Numbered from the stretch's first letter, positions 1 through 6,271 are shown. The stretch: DNA of 8,683 nt from an uncultured Chlorobiaceae bacterium (GCA_903917955.1 CAIXCO010000349.1:1-8683), one strand, 5' to 3'. The notes: generated by a model from the letters alone, not told the origin. A program made the numbers and translations.

Positions 1-83
1 TCTTCGACACGCCTTGCGGCCACATCAACAATAACAAGACCATCAGCAGTACGCTCGTAGCGGTCAACTATTTTTTTTGGCAA
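1..83 (-). CDS. Unrecognised protein, N-terminal part only (cut by window edge)
   Basis: On the minus strand an open frame runs off the left edge. From a TTG at 83 it reads about 27 residues beginning MPKKIVDRYERTADGLVIVD, with normal protein-like composition. AGAGG lies just upstream of this TTG, but the spacing is very short. The same frame stays open further upstream (NLPIFYQHNPEAL precedes the TTG) and reaches a stop near 200 without an ATG or GTG. The true start is therefore uncertain: TTG at 83, or a longer protein reached from the strong ribosome site at 168-175 through a one-base frameshift (see findings). I do not recognise the family, and no function is assigned. Confidence 0.5.
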   Translation of the reverse strand, partial: MPKKIVDRYERTADGLVIVDVAARRVE

Positions 84-167
84 TGCCTCTGGATTATGTT
101 GGTAAAATATCGGTAAGTTGCTTAAAAAAAAGTAATTAGAGATTGTTTTTTGTTCGCAAAAAAAACG

Positions 168-175
168 ACCTCCTT
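168..175 (-). promoter_or_regulatory. Perfect Shine-Dalgarno AAGGAGGT without an intact gene
   Basis: The minus strand reads AAGGAGGT here, followed after 8 bases by a TTG (159-157). That frame stops after seven codons (MRTKNNL). Removing one A from the A6 run on the minus strand (around 146-151) would join it to the frame of the partial gene at 1-83. The site is probably the real ribosome site of that gene, in a frameshifted or slippage-dependent form. Confidence 0.5.
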
Positions 176-286
176 TTCTTTGAAAACATTCACATTAATT
201 TAAACAAAAACACTGGAGTTTTTATTACGAAAACGTGAATTAATCAGAGATAACGGGCTTTGATAAAAGTTTGGAAGTTGTTATAA

Positions 287-523
287 TTAAACGAGATGTG
301 CTTTTTTGCAAGGCGCATTATAAAACCATGAAGACCTTTTCTTGATATGGGATTTTGCTTTGAGTTTCTGATAAAGTATCTTGTCGAACTCCAGGAAGAT
401 CATGACAAGTAACGGCAATGCAAGATCTTGTTTTTGATAATCATCATACTTTGTCGGATTTAGTGAACTTGTATAAGCGCTCCATAGTAATTGATTCCGT
501 AATAAAATAGCCAAGGAGCTCAT
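287..523 (-). CDS. Doubtful small ORF, possible gene remnant
   Basis: This is a 78-codon minus-strand frame with ATG at 523. GGAG-like bases are not evident upstream. The first 14 residues (MSSLAILLRNQLLW) resemble the LALLLRHKFLWSAY stretch encoded at 4100-4140, so at least that part belongs to a repeated sequence. Residues 10-45 contain LLW, then NPTKYDDY, then LALPLLVMIFLEF. This weakly recalls the N-terminal helical domain of type I restriction methylase subunits (HsdM), where LW, an EY-type pair and an LxLIFLKY-type stretch occur in this order. The resemblance is too thin for a call. The C-terminus is basic and Lys/Ser-rich and looks like chance reading. It is either a decayed fragment or not a gene. 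Confidence 0.25.
   Translation of the reverse strand: MSSLAILLRNQLLWSAYTSSLNPTKYDDYQKQDLALPLLVMIFLEFDKILYQKLKAKSHIKKRSSWFYNAPCKKAHLV
474..516. repeat. Dispersed element, copy A
   Basis: Copy A of a short element also present at 4100-4140. Both contain TAAGCGCTCCA (474-484 here) and CCGTAATAA (497-505 here) with the same spacing. Read on the minus strand, both encode similar peptides (LAILLRNQLLWSAY here). About three quarters of the bases match over roughly 43 positions. Confidence 0.6.
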
Positions 524-615
524 TATTCAGGCGATGCTCGATGCGGAATGACTTTTTGCGAAGCATTTACAGCGTTTTGCAATTTACATTATTCTAATTA
601 ACCTTCAGGGACATC

Positions 616-650
616 TTGTTGTTCCATAAAAAGTTAAAATTATATATATT
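616..650 (+). promoter_or_regulatory. Putative promoter of the polyamine operon
   Basis: TTGTTG at 616-621 is followed after 18 bases by TTATAT (640-645), inside a run that also contains TATATT (645-650). These are acceptable sigma-70-type -35 and -10 boxes, leaving a leader of about 25-35 bases before the GTG start at 683. The AT-rich run makes several -10 registers possible. Confidence 0.4.
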
Positions 651-672
651 CGAAAGTTTGTTCAAAAATAAA

Positions 673-690
673 ATGAAAAGCCGTGATTGA
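673..690 (+). other. Five-codon upstream ORF overlapping the hss start
   Basis: ATG AAA AGC CGT GAT TGA encodes MKSRD and ends inside the third codon of hss, in another frame. It has no clear Shine-Dalgarno site. It may be chance, but ribosomes ending here would lie on the GTG start of hss, so it could couple or limit translation of a polyamine gene. Confidence 0.2.
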
Positions 691-2140
691 TTTTAACAAA
701 AACATACTCATTATTGGATTTGGTTCTGTATCTCAATGTACAGTCCCTGTTCTTTTTGAACACATTAACGTCGATTATACTCATGTCACCATTATGGATT
801 TTGAGGATATTCGTGAAAAAGTAGCACCGTGGACAGCATTGGGTGTTACCTACATTAATCATCAAATAACACCGTATAATATAGCACAAACCCTTTCGAC
901 CTATGTTGCCGAGGGCGATTTGATCATAGATTTAGCGTGGAATATTGATTGTTGTGAAATTCTTCAATGGTGTCATGATCATGGTGTCCTCTATATGAAC
1001 ACCTCGGTAGAAGTGTGGGATCCTTATACAGGGGTTGAGACTCAGCATCCTACCGAAAGAACACTGTACCACCGGCACATGAAAATTCGCCGCATGACTT
1101 CACAGTGGAAAGAGAAAGGTGTCACTGCGGTGCTTGAGCATGGCGCCAATCCTGGATTGATATCGCATTTTACCAAACAAGGGTTACTTGATATTGCCGA
1201 CGCAGTCATTGCCCGGAACAAGGTCGGCCCTGCTCAAGCCGAAATTATTAAAGAGTTAGCCGAAAAAAGAGTTTTCAATGAACTGGCAATGGCGCTTGGC
1301 GTCAAAGTGATTCACTGCTCTGAACGGGATACTCAAATTTCTGATGTTCCAAAACAGGTTGACGAGTTTGTCAATACCTGGAGTGTCGAGGGATTCCGCG
1401 AAGAGGGTATGACAACGGCTGAAATGGGATGGGGAACCCATGAAAAAGAGCTTCCACAATTTGCCTATACTCATACTGATGGGCCAAAAAACCAGATTTG
1501 TTTGGCCAAAATGGGGATGAATACCTGGGTGTGCTCCTGGGTGCCTGATTATGATATCCGTGGCATGGTCGTTCGCCATGGCGAGGCTTTTACGATTTCA
1601 GACTACCTGACGGTCTCGAAAGAGGGGCAAGCCATCTACCGTCCGACGGTCCATTACGCCTATTGTCCGAGTGATGCCGCCATTACCTCTCTGCATGAGC
1701 TGCGTGGTTATGACTATAAACTTCAGCCAAACTTCAGGATCATGAATGATGAGATCACCAGAGGTTCTGATATTCTTGGTGCATTACTGATGGGTCATTG
1801 TTTTAATTCCTGGTGGACAGGCTCCGCCCTGAGCATAGAGCAATCCAGATCGCTGGTACCTCATCAGAATGCAACCACCCTGCAGGTGGCAATATCTGTG
1901 GTCGCAGCCTGTATGTGGATGATCGAAAATCCTGAAAGGGGTGTTGTTGTACCAGATAATATCGATCATGAGTATATCCTTGGAATTGCAAAACCTTATC
2001 TTGGAAACTTCATCTCAAAAGCTTCCGATTGGACACCTTTAAAATACAATCCCAACTATTTTGCAGGGTTTAATACCCCTGATATTGATGAAACGGATCC
2101 CTGGCAGTTCAAGAACTTTCTTATAACCGATAATGATTAA
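683..2140 (+). CDS. hss: Homospermidine synthase
   Basis: The 485-residue product matches the usual size of bacterial homospermidine synthase (EC 2.5.1.44). This cytosolic NAD-dependent enzyme makes homospermidine by moving an aminobutyl group onto putrescine. The N-terminus is a Rossmann nucleotide site (ILIIGFGSVSQ, residues 8-18). Family signatures follow: HGANPGLISHF (153-163), NTWSVEGF (231-238), EMGWGTHE (247-254) and RHGEAFTISDY (299-308). From memory of the Blastochloris viridis enzyme, Trp233 and His299 sit close to its active-site Trp229 and His296; this needs an alignment. The start is GTG at 683: an in-frame stop lies at 674-676, and a later Met would remove the Rossmann loop. No good ribosome site precedes the GTG, and a five-codon ORF overlaps it. 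It is followed after 15 bases by the decarboxylase that would supply putrescine. Nothing suggests truncation. Confidence 0.93.
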   Translation: MIDFNKNILIIGFGSVSQCTVPVLFEHINVDYTHVTIMDFEDIREKVAPWTALGVTYINHQITPYNIAQTLSTYVAEGDLIIDLAWNIDCCEILQWCHDHGVLYMNTSVEVWDPYTGVETQHPTERTLYHRHMKIRRMTSQWKEKGVTAVLEHGANPGLISHFTKQGLLDIADAVIARNKVGPAQAEIIKELAEKRVFNELAMALGVKVIHCSERDTQISDVPKQVDEFVNTWSVEGFREEGMTTAEMGWGTHEKELPQFAYTHTDGPKNQICLAKMGMNTWVCSWVPDYDIRGMVVRHGEAFTISDYLTVSKEGQAIYRPTVHYAYCPSDAAITSLHELRGYDYKLQPNFRIMNDEITRGSDILGALLMGHCFNSWWTGSALSIEQSRSLVPHQNATTLQVAISVVAACMWMIENPERGVVVPDNIDHEYILGIAKPYLGNFISKASDWTPLKYNPNYFAGFNTPDIDETDPWQFKNFLITDND

Positions 2141-2155
2141 AAAAGGATATACCTG

Positions 2156-3349
2156 ATGATAGCTCAAGATTTAAAACAATTGGCTTTAGAGCATGGCACA
2201 CCGTTGTTTGTGGTCGATCACGAAGTGTTGCGCGCCAATTACCGTGAGTTTAAGAAGCACCTTCCAAGGGTTCAGGCCTATTTCGCTGTTAAAGCCAACT
2301 CAGCCAAAGAAATCGTTAAAACCTTCTATGACGCAGGTGCCAGCTTTGATGTGGCATCAATGCCAGAGTTCCTTACGGTGTATGAAAATATTAAAAGCTT
2401 GACGCCTGAAGAGCAACAGGATTTTATCTGGGACAAGATCATTTATGCGAATCCGATAAAGCCAATACCCACCCTGAAGGAGCTCGACTGTTACAAGCCG
2501 CTGGTCACGTTTGATAATGAAGATGAAATAGAGAAAATCGCGACCTACGCACCGAACACGGGTCTTGTTTTACGAATAAAAGTGCCCAATACGGGAGCGA
2601 TGGTAGAACTCTCTTCAAAATTTGGTGCAGACCCGGGAGAAGCTGTTGATCTTATAGAAAAAGCGTTCAAGAGTGGACTGGTGGTCGAAGGTTTAAGCTT
2701 CCATGTCGGCAGTCAGTGCACCAATTTTCAAAATTATGTTCAAGCCCTTAATCTGGCCTCCAATATTTTCAAGGAGTCGTGGGAGAGAGGGTACACGCAG
2801 GTAAAAATTCTTGATATTGGCGGCGGTTTTCCCGCTCCCTACGACAACAGTGTCAAACCTTTTGCTGAGCTTGCCGTCATGCTCAATTCTGAATTTGACC
2901 GGCTTTTTCCGCCCGACATTGAAATCATAGCCGAACCCGGAAGATTTTTAGTGGCAACGGCCGCCTGGGTTGTGATGGAGATTATTGGTACAGCCTATCG
3001 TGACGGTAAGAGATGTTATTACGTCAACGATGGGGTCTATCATACTTTTTCAGGGGTCATCTTTGATCACTGCGAGTATCCTTTAAAATCCTTCAAAGAG
3101 GGCAATGAGAAGATGTGTGCGGTGTATGGCCCAACCTGTGACGCTCTCGACACGATCACTATGGCCAATCTTTTGCCTGTAGACCTTGCGATAGGGGATT
3201 TGCTTTACAGTGAAAATATTGGAGCCTACAGTCACGCGTCATCAACCTTCTTCAATGGTTTTCCACCTGCAAAGGTTTTGCATATAAATCAAGAACCCAT
3301 CCATCGTCTCGAATCCCTTGATTGCGAGACGATGGATGAGGGTGGGTAA
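2156..3349 (+). CDS. Fold-III PLP decarboxylase, probably ornithine decarboxylase
   Basis: The 397-residue protein is an alanine-racemase-fold (group IV) amino acid decarboxylase. It shows the PLP lysine in YFAVKAN (Lys46), FDVAS (64-68), SFHVGSQ with the ring-stacking His183, DIGGGFP (220-226), the phosphate-binding EPGR (260-263), GPTCDALD with catalytic-type Cys328, and the C-terminal SENIGAYSHASSTFFNGF. This pattern fits ornithine decarboxylase (EC 4.1.1.17), which gives putrescine and CO2. Carboxynorspermidine or lysine decarboxylase is possible, but the homospermidine synthase partner favours putrescine. The start ATG has AAGGA at 2143-2147 with 8-base spacing, and the gene lies 15 bases after hss, so the two should be one transcript. 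The family's usual end is near PPAKVLHINQ (370-379). The last 18 residues are an extension encoded almost wholly by a perfect inverted repeat. Confidence 0.88.
   Translation: MIAQDLKQLALEHGTPLFVVDHEVLRANYREFKKHLPRVQAYFAVKANSAKEIVKTFYDAGASFDVASMPEFLTVYENIKSLTPEEQQDFIWDKIIYANPIKPIPTLKELDCYKPLVTFDNEDEIEKIATYAPNTGLVLRIKVPNTGAMVELSSKFGADPGEAVDLIEKAFKSGLVVEGLSFHVGSQCTNFQNYVQALNLASNIFKESWERGYTQVKILDIGGGFPAPYDNSVKPFAELAVMLNSEFDRLFPPDIEIIAEPGRFLVATAAWVVMEIIGTAYRDGKRCYYVNDGVYHTFSGVIFDHCEYPLKSFKEGNEKMCAVYGPTCDALDTITMANLLPVDLAIGDLLYSENIGAYSHASSTFFNGFPPAKVLHINQEPIHRLESLDCETMDEGG
3298..3338 (+). terminator. Very strong hairpin inside the 3' end of the decarboxylase gene
   Basis: The arms CATCCATCGTCTCG (3298-3311) and CGAGACGATGGATG (3325-3338) are perfect 14-base complements. 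The stem extends inward by AATC/GATT (3312-3315 with 3320-3323), leaving a CCTT loop and one bulged G (3324). It ends 8 bases before the TAA stop. No T run follows, so it is not a textbook intrinsic terminator. It may instead protect the mRNA end or pause transcription between convergent genes. Confidence 0.5.
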
Positions 3350-3353
3350 TTGT

Positions 3354-3373
3354 AACTGTTCAGTGAATCAGTT
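3354..3373. repeat. Small inverted repeat after the decarboxylase
   Basis: AACTGTTCAGTGAATCAGTT pairs AACTGTTC with GAA and CAGTT around one bulged T and an AGT loop. It begins four bases after the stop codon. With the larger hairpin just upstream it could mark the transcript end between the convergent transcription units. No T tract is present. Confidence 0.35.
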
Positions 3374-3389
3374 GGCCACGCTTGATAAT

Positions 3390-3451
3390 CCTGTAGCACC
3401 CTTGGAGTTCTTGCCTCCTTTCAGAGGACTTGACAATCGCAGGGGTGCAGG
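3390..3451. repeat. Imperfect inverted repeat in the convergent intergenic region
   Basis: CCTGTAGCACCC (3390-3401) is complementary to GGGTGCAGG (3443-3451) apart from a three-base bulge. A smaller CCTC/GAGG hairpin lies between the arms. It sits just past the 3' end of the minus-strand cluster and may help end that transcript. No T run is seen. Confidence 0.3.
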
Positions 3452-3465
3452 AGCCGTTTCATTCT

Positions 3466-3765
3466 TCACTTGATGTTAAGCCGTTTCCAGACCTCTTCTA
3501 CGATAAATCCGGACGCTTCATCCGGATCATTAAGGAAGAACAGCCTTTCGAAATCATTACGTCTTGAACGGGAGCATGCCTTCATTAATGCATCGTTACC
3601 ATTATTCAACCCGAATTCATTGCGGATGAAGCTTCCAAGACAAAAATGAAATTTGATCAACTCATTAAATTGTGTACTCCTCAATGAGCTTTTTTCTTTC
3701 TCACTCATTGTATCGATGATCCGGTTTACAGCATCACTGATCGTCTTTGGCCATAGTGACTTCAT
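3466..3765 (-). CDS. DUF6794-like small protein, copy 1
   Basis: The 99-residue protein starts MKSLWPKTISDAVNRII and contains EKEK (22-25), an HFCLG...IRNEFGLNNGNDALMKAC block in the middle and a FFLNDPDEAS...VEEVWKRLN end. This order, with WPxT at the start, LGxxIRNExGL in the centre and DxxAS..I...W..L at the end, agrees with my recollection of the DUF6794 family, whose function is unknown. About half of its residues match the protein at 4240-4557, so the two are paralogs. No signal peptide or membrane segment is present, so it should be cytosolic. It is the last gene of a tight minus-strand cluster, 28 bases after the 86-residue gene. The ribosome site is weak (CCGGA). Confidence 0.75.
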   Translation of the reverse strand: MKSLWPKTISDAVNRIIDTMSEKEKSSLRSTQFNELIKFHFCLGSFIRNEFGLNNGNDALMKACSRSRRNDFERLFFLNDPDEASGFIVEEVWKRLNIK

Positions 3766-3793
3766 GTTTCCGGGTGGTTGGGATTAGTTTTAT

Positions 3794-4054
3794 TCAAAAA
3801 AACAATTTAATCTTGTAAAGGGTATTATTTTTCTCCGTTATGATCCAGTTACTGGCATATTCCGCCTCTTCTGGTACTGTGGTATCGAAATAGTCGGTGG
3901 TCTTGAGCTTCCGCATCTCCGTTTCCCCGTATTTTTCATTCATATCATCATCAAAAAAAAGAAAATTCGGTTCACTTGAAAAAAAATCCTTTCCCGCTGT
4001 AGCAAGAAAAAAGCCGTCAGAATCATGAGCCGTGACAAGCTCTCTCAGTGTCAT
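3794..4054 (-). CDS. Unrecognised 86-residue protein
   Basis: I do not recognise this protein. It is acidic in the middle (FFDDDMNEKYGETEM, about residues 33-47), rich in Phe and Asp/Glu, soluble in appearance, and ends in a short hydrophobic strand (LYKIKLFF). There is no Cys pair, signal peptide or membrane helix. Its ATG overlaps the TGA of the 49-codon ORF upstream as ATGA (4051-4054), and the DUF6794-like gene follows after 28 bases, so it is probably co-transcribed with both DUF6794 paralogs. A small immunity-like or SMI1/KNR4-type fold could be considered from the short acidic strand-rich character, but nothing in the sequence fixes that. Confidence 0.6.
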   Translation of the reverse strand: MTLRELVTAHDSDGFFLATAGKDFFSSEPNFLFFDDDMNEKYGETEMRKLKTTDYFDTTVPEEAEYASNWIITEKNNTLYKIKLFF

Positions 4055-4200
4055 GTTTTTGTCTCTTTTCTGTTAATGAGCCGTTTTTTTTGAACCTGGT
4101 AAGCGCTCCACAAGAACTTGTGCCGTAATAATAAGGCCAGACAAGAAACCGATAGCCTGCGAAATACTGCCTTGGTTGAGCAGGAATTACCGGTTGACAT
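4051..4200 (-). CDS. Doubtful 49-codon ORF containing the dispersed element
   Basis: A minus-strand frame from ATG at 4200 encodes MSTGNSCSTKAVFRRLSVSC, then LALLLRHKFLWSAYQVQKK, and ends in a Lys/Arg-rich tail. Its stop overlaps the ATG of the next gene (ATGA), an arrangement typical of translational coupling. It begins 39 bases after the upstream DUF6794-like gene. The ribosome site is weak. The central segment matches the start of the ORF at 287-523, so it is either a conserved small basic peptide or a fragment of a decayed gene carried by the repeat element. It could also be non-coding. Confidence 0.3.
   Translation of the reverse strand: MSTGNSCSTKAVFRRLSVSCLALLLRHKFLWSAYQVQKKRLINRKETKT
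4100..4140. repeat. Dispersed element, copy B
   Basis: Copy B of the element at 474-516. TAAGCGCTCCA (4100-4110) and CCGTAATAA (4123-4131) are identical to copy A and lie at the same spacing. The differences between copies largely keep the encoded residue types (LLR, LWSAY), which hints at past coding constraint. Confidence 0.6.
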
Positions 4201-4239
4201 GTTGTTAAGAGCTTATTGTGCGTTTACATAGATCAATAG

Positions 4240-4557
4240 TTAGCTTACAGTCATTATTTTATTAAGCTTGCTCCATATCGCCTCAAGGATTATATGTGAC
4301 GCTGAATCGGCATCATTCAGAAAAAAACGGCTTTCAAAATTACCATGCTCTGCAATGGCGCATGCTTTTATCAAGGCGTCATTACCTTCGAGTAATCCAA
4401 GCTCATTATGGATGTGTCTCCCGAGAAAAAAGCGGAGTTTTTGCAACTTACCTTCTGGAACAGAGCAGACTTTATTTTTCTCTTTCTCGTTCATTATCGA
4501 AATAATCCGTTCTGCGGCAGCATTGACCGTTAGTGGCCAGGGTGATCTATTATGCAT
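4240..4557 (-). CDS. DUF6794-like small protein, copy 2
   Basis: The 105-residue protein (MHNRSPWPLTVNAAAERII...) is a paralog of the protein at 3466-3765. Alignment by eye over about 95 positions gives close to half identical residues, without gaps. The shared blocks are WPxT, AxxRII, NEKEK/SEKEK, FxLGxxIxNExGL, GNDALxKAC, FExxFFLND and ASxxI..E..W..LN. The function of this family is unknown. The protein is cytosolic in appearance. It is the first gene of the minus-strand cluster that ends with copy 1, so the family member was duplicated around the small genes between them. The ATG at 4557 has no good Shine-Dalgarno site; TTTTCAG precedes it. Confidence 0.75.
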   Translation of the reverse strand: MHNRSPWPLTVNAAAERIISIMNEKEKNKVCSVPEGKLQKLRFFLGRHIHNELGLLEGNDALIKACAIAEHGNFESRFFLNDADSASHIILEAIWSKLNKIMTVS

Positions 4558-4579
4558 AATCTGAAAAGGGTTAAGTCAG

Positions 4580-4585
4580 TTTATA
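4580..4585 (-). promoter_or_regulatory. Possible -10 box of the minus-strand small-gene cluster
   Basis: The minus strand reads TATAAA here, 22 bases before the ATG at 4557. No convincing -35 box lies at the right distance, so this is only a weak candidate. The rest of 4558-4717 holds nothing else that I can identify. Confidence 0.25.
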
Positions 4586-4717
4586 TTGCAGCATGTCATC
4601 TGTGTTTTGTGATATGCCGGTAAATTTTGTGAACAATATATGAAAAGGAAAAGTGAATCTGTTTTGCTCTCATGGTTGTTTTCAAATAATTAACAAGACT
4701 CTGGATGGCTCGCATTA

Positions 4718-6196
4718 TTAAGAGATGAGGCGGGAAAGGAGCAAAAAGAGAAGGGCGATCAAGAGCGCAGCAATGAGGTTCATGAAAAAACCAGGCAGCA
4801 GAATCATTTTGAGTGAAACATGTTCAATGCCGCCGAACGCCAGTGTGTTGGCCGCAGTTGCAACGGGTGTCATGAACGCGCTCGAAGCGGCGATGGTTAT
4901 GGTCAGCAACATGATGATCGGCAAGAGGGAGGTTTGCAGCGCAAGAGCGCTTGCCAATGGCGTAAACATGAGTATCAGTGCTGTATTGCTCAACAGTTCA
5001 GAAGAAAAAATGATGACAATGATCAGGCAGAGTAACTGGAGAAAATGGTTGCCAAACGGTTTTATTGCGTCAAGTATGGTTGCTTTTGCCAACGTAAGGA
5101 GATAGCCGTCAACTTCCGGAGTTGCTGGATTATCCCATGCCTTGAGCAGGGCAAACAGAATCATCCCCACCACAACAAGCAGGAATATTCCGAAACAGGG
5201 CAGATCCTTCATGATGAGATTGATTGAAAGAGTCGAGTTCGCATTAGGTTTGCCGAGGTTTATCATTGGTTCGCGAAAAAAATGAGACCAGACTTGGTCA
5301 AATAATCGCTGAAGAAATCTCTCTATTGTGCCGTAAACCCCGTTGAGGGGGATTGCGGTGCGGGATTCCACTTCTCTGCAGAGTCGGCTGATAAAGATCA
5401 GGGGAAATCCAAAAATATGAAGCAGAAGAAAGAGGGCGTTCATAAAAAGCGCTTCAAGGCTGAAACTCTTCTTGGGCAGGATCAGGGCAACAAAGAGAAC
5501 TATGATTCCGTAGAGTAGAAAGCAAAGGTCGATACTATTCAGGCCGAAGAGAATCGGGGCCGGTTTGAAAAAAAACTGCAGGGCGGTCAATGTGCTGATC
5601 AACATGATGTTGCTTATGAGGAATAGCAGCGGTTTATGAGGCAAAATGGCCGGGGTGTCGCTGCATTCGGAAAAAAGGGATGGAATGCTGAATGGTTTTG
5701 CTGTAAAGAGAATGATGCTTCGACCAAAAAAAAGAAGGAGAAGCGTTGCCGGTACTCCCGCCGCAAGCCAGGAAAAAAAAGTGATGAGGTGCCGACCCTC
5801 AAACCGAAGGAGTTCGGCCAGGGCAATGGCTAAAAAATTTTGCGGACTTCCGGTAAGCGATGCCATTCCGCCACAGTTGGAGCCAAAGGTGAGTGCAAGA
5901 TAGAGCAACGAAGCAGCGATTCTTTTATCATCTCTCTGTTCAACAAGCAAAAGCAGGCGATTGATGACCGGAATCATGGAAATCACCACAATGGTATGGG
6001 AGATAAAGAGAGAGAGAGTATAGGAGATCAAGAGAATTGCTGTCAACAAGGTGCCAAGGTTCTTGCCGGTGTGACGGAGCAGAAACTCGATCAGCCTCTG
6101 ATGTACTCGGGCAGCAACAAGCATTTCCGAAAGCAGAAAGCCGGTCAGTATGATAACGCTGTTTTGAAGCAGATTCATCGTTGGCACTCTTTTCAC
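4718..6196 (-). CDS. Divergent SLC13/DASS-type membrane transporter
   Basis: The 492-residue protein is very hydrophobic, with about ten or more membrane segments in two similar halves. This is the pattern of the divalent anion/sodium symporter (SLC13, ion transporter superfamily) fold, whose members move dicarboxylates, citrate or sulfate. Half one has FISHT (64-68) and SNCGGMASLTGSPQNFLA (106-123). Half two has LLSNT (401-405) and SSAFMTPVATAANTLAFG (438-455). In known members both halves carry SNT and a TPPN-like loop that build the sodium and substrate sites. Here the first is SHT with SPQN and the second keeps SNT with AAN, so the substrate may differ. A polar stretch at about 272-330 separates the halves. 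The start is GTG at 6196, or ATG at 6178 (residue 7) with AAAGAG upstream; the second looks at least as likely. Substrate unknown. Confidence 0.8.
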   Translation of the reverse strand: MKRVPTMNLLQNSVIILTGFLLSEMLVAARVHQRLIEFLLRHTGKNLGTLLTAILLISYTLSLFISHTIVVISMIPVINRLLLLVEQRDDKRIAASLLYLALTFGSNCGGMASLTGSPQNFLAIALAELLRFEGRHLITFFSWLAAGVPATLLLLFFGRSIILFTAKPFSIPSLFSECSDTPAILPHKPLLFLISNIMLISTLTALQFFFKPAPILFGLNSIDLCFLLYGIIVLFVALILPKKSFSLEALFMNALFLLLHIFGFPLIFISRLCREVESRTAIPLNGVYGTIERFLQRLFDQVWSHFFREPMINLGKPNANSTLSINLIMKDLPCFGIFLLVVVGMILFALLKAWDNPATPEVDGYLLTLAKATILDAIKPFGNHFLQLLCLIIVIIFSSELLSNTALILMFTPLASALALQTSLLPIIMLLTITIAASSAFMTPVATAANTLAFGGIEHVSLKMILLPGFFMNLIAALLIALLFLLLSRLIS

Positions 6197-6222
6197 TTCA
6201 TCAAAGTACGGGAAGCATCATC

Positions 6223-6250
6223 ATATTACAGTTTGCTTCTCCTTTCACAA
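6223..6250 (-). promoter_or_regulatory. Putative promoter of the transporter gene
   Basis: On the minus strand TTGTGA (6250-6245) is followed after 16 bases by TAATAT (6228-6223). These are reasonable -35 and -10 boxes, placed 27 bases before the GTG at 6196 and 45 before the ATG at 6178. Confidence 0.45.
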
Positions 6251-6258
6251 GGAGTAAA

Positions 6259-6271
6259 AGTAAAGTTTACT
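6259..6271. promoter_or_regulatory. Palindrome in the divergent promoter region
   Basis: AGTAAAGTTTACT is a perfect palindrome around a central G. It lies just upstream of the transporter -35 box and about 24 bases upstream of the acyltransferase -35 box, where a regulator could act on both divergent units. Confidence 0.3.

Larger units (their letters stand above)
84..682. other. AT-rich, gene-poor stretch between divergent genes
   Basis: This stretch of about 600 bases separates the partial minus-strand gene from homospermidine synthase. It is rich in A and T runs and holds no convincing long gene. Inside it are the orphan Shine-Dalgarno site at 168-175, a doubtful 78-codon minus-strand ORF (287-523), an element shared with 4100-4140, and the presumed promoter of the polyamine operon. 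I see no tRNA-like fold, no repeat array and no transposase. Confidence 0.6.

Noticed and set aside
1256..1579. 107-codon minus-strand frame inside homospermidine synthase
   Set aside because: It is antisense to a clearly conserved enzyme, has no ribosome site, and its composition (His/Pro/Ile-rich) is a mirror of the real codons.
3350..3465. Possible integron attC-type recombination site or non-coding RNA
   Set aside because: The inverted repeats lack the RYYYAAC/GTTRRRY core pair of attC sites, and no RNA family consensus is visible; they are simply listed as inverted repeats.
4725..5105. 126-codon plus-strand frame opposite the transporter C-terminus
   Set aside because: The minus strand encodes membrane helices and the SNT motif here; the plus frame has no motif or ribosome site.
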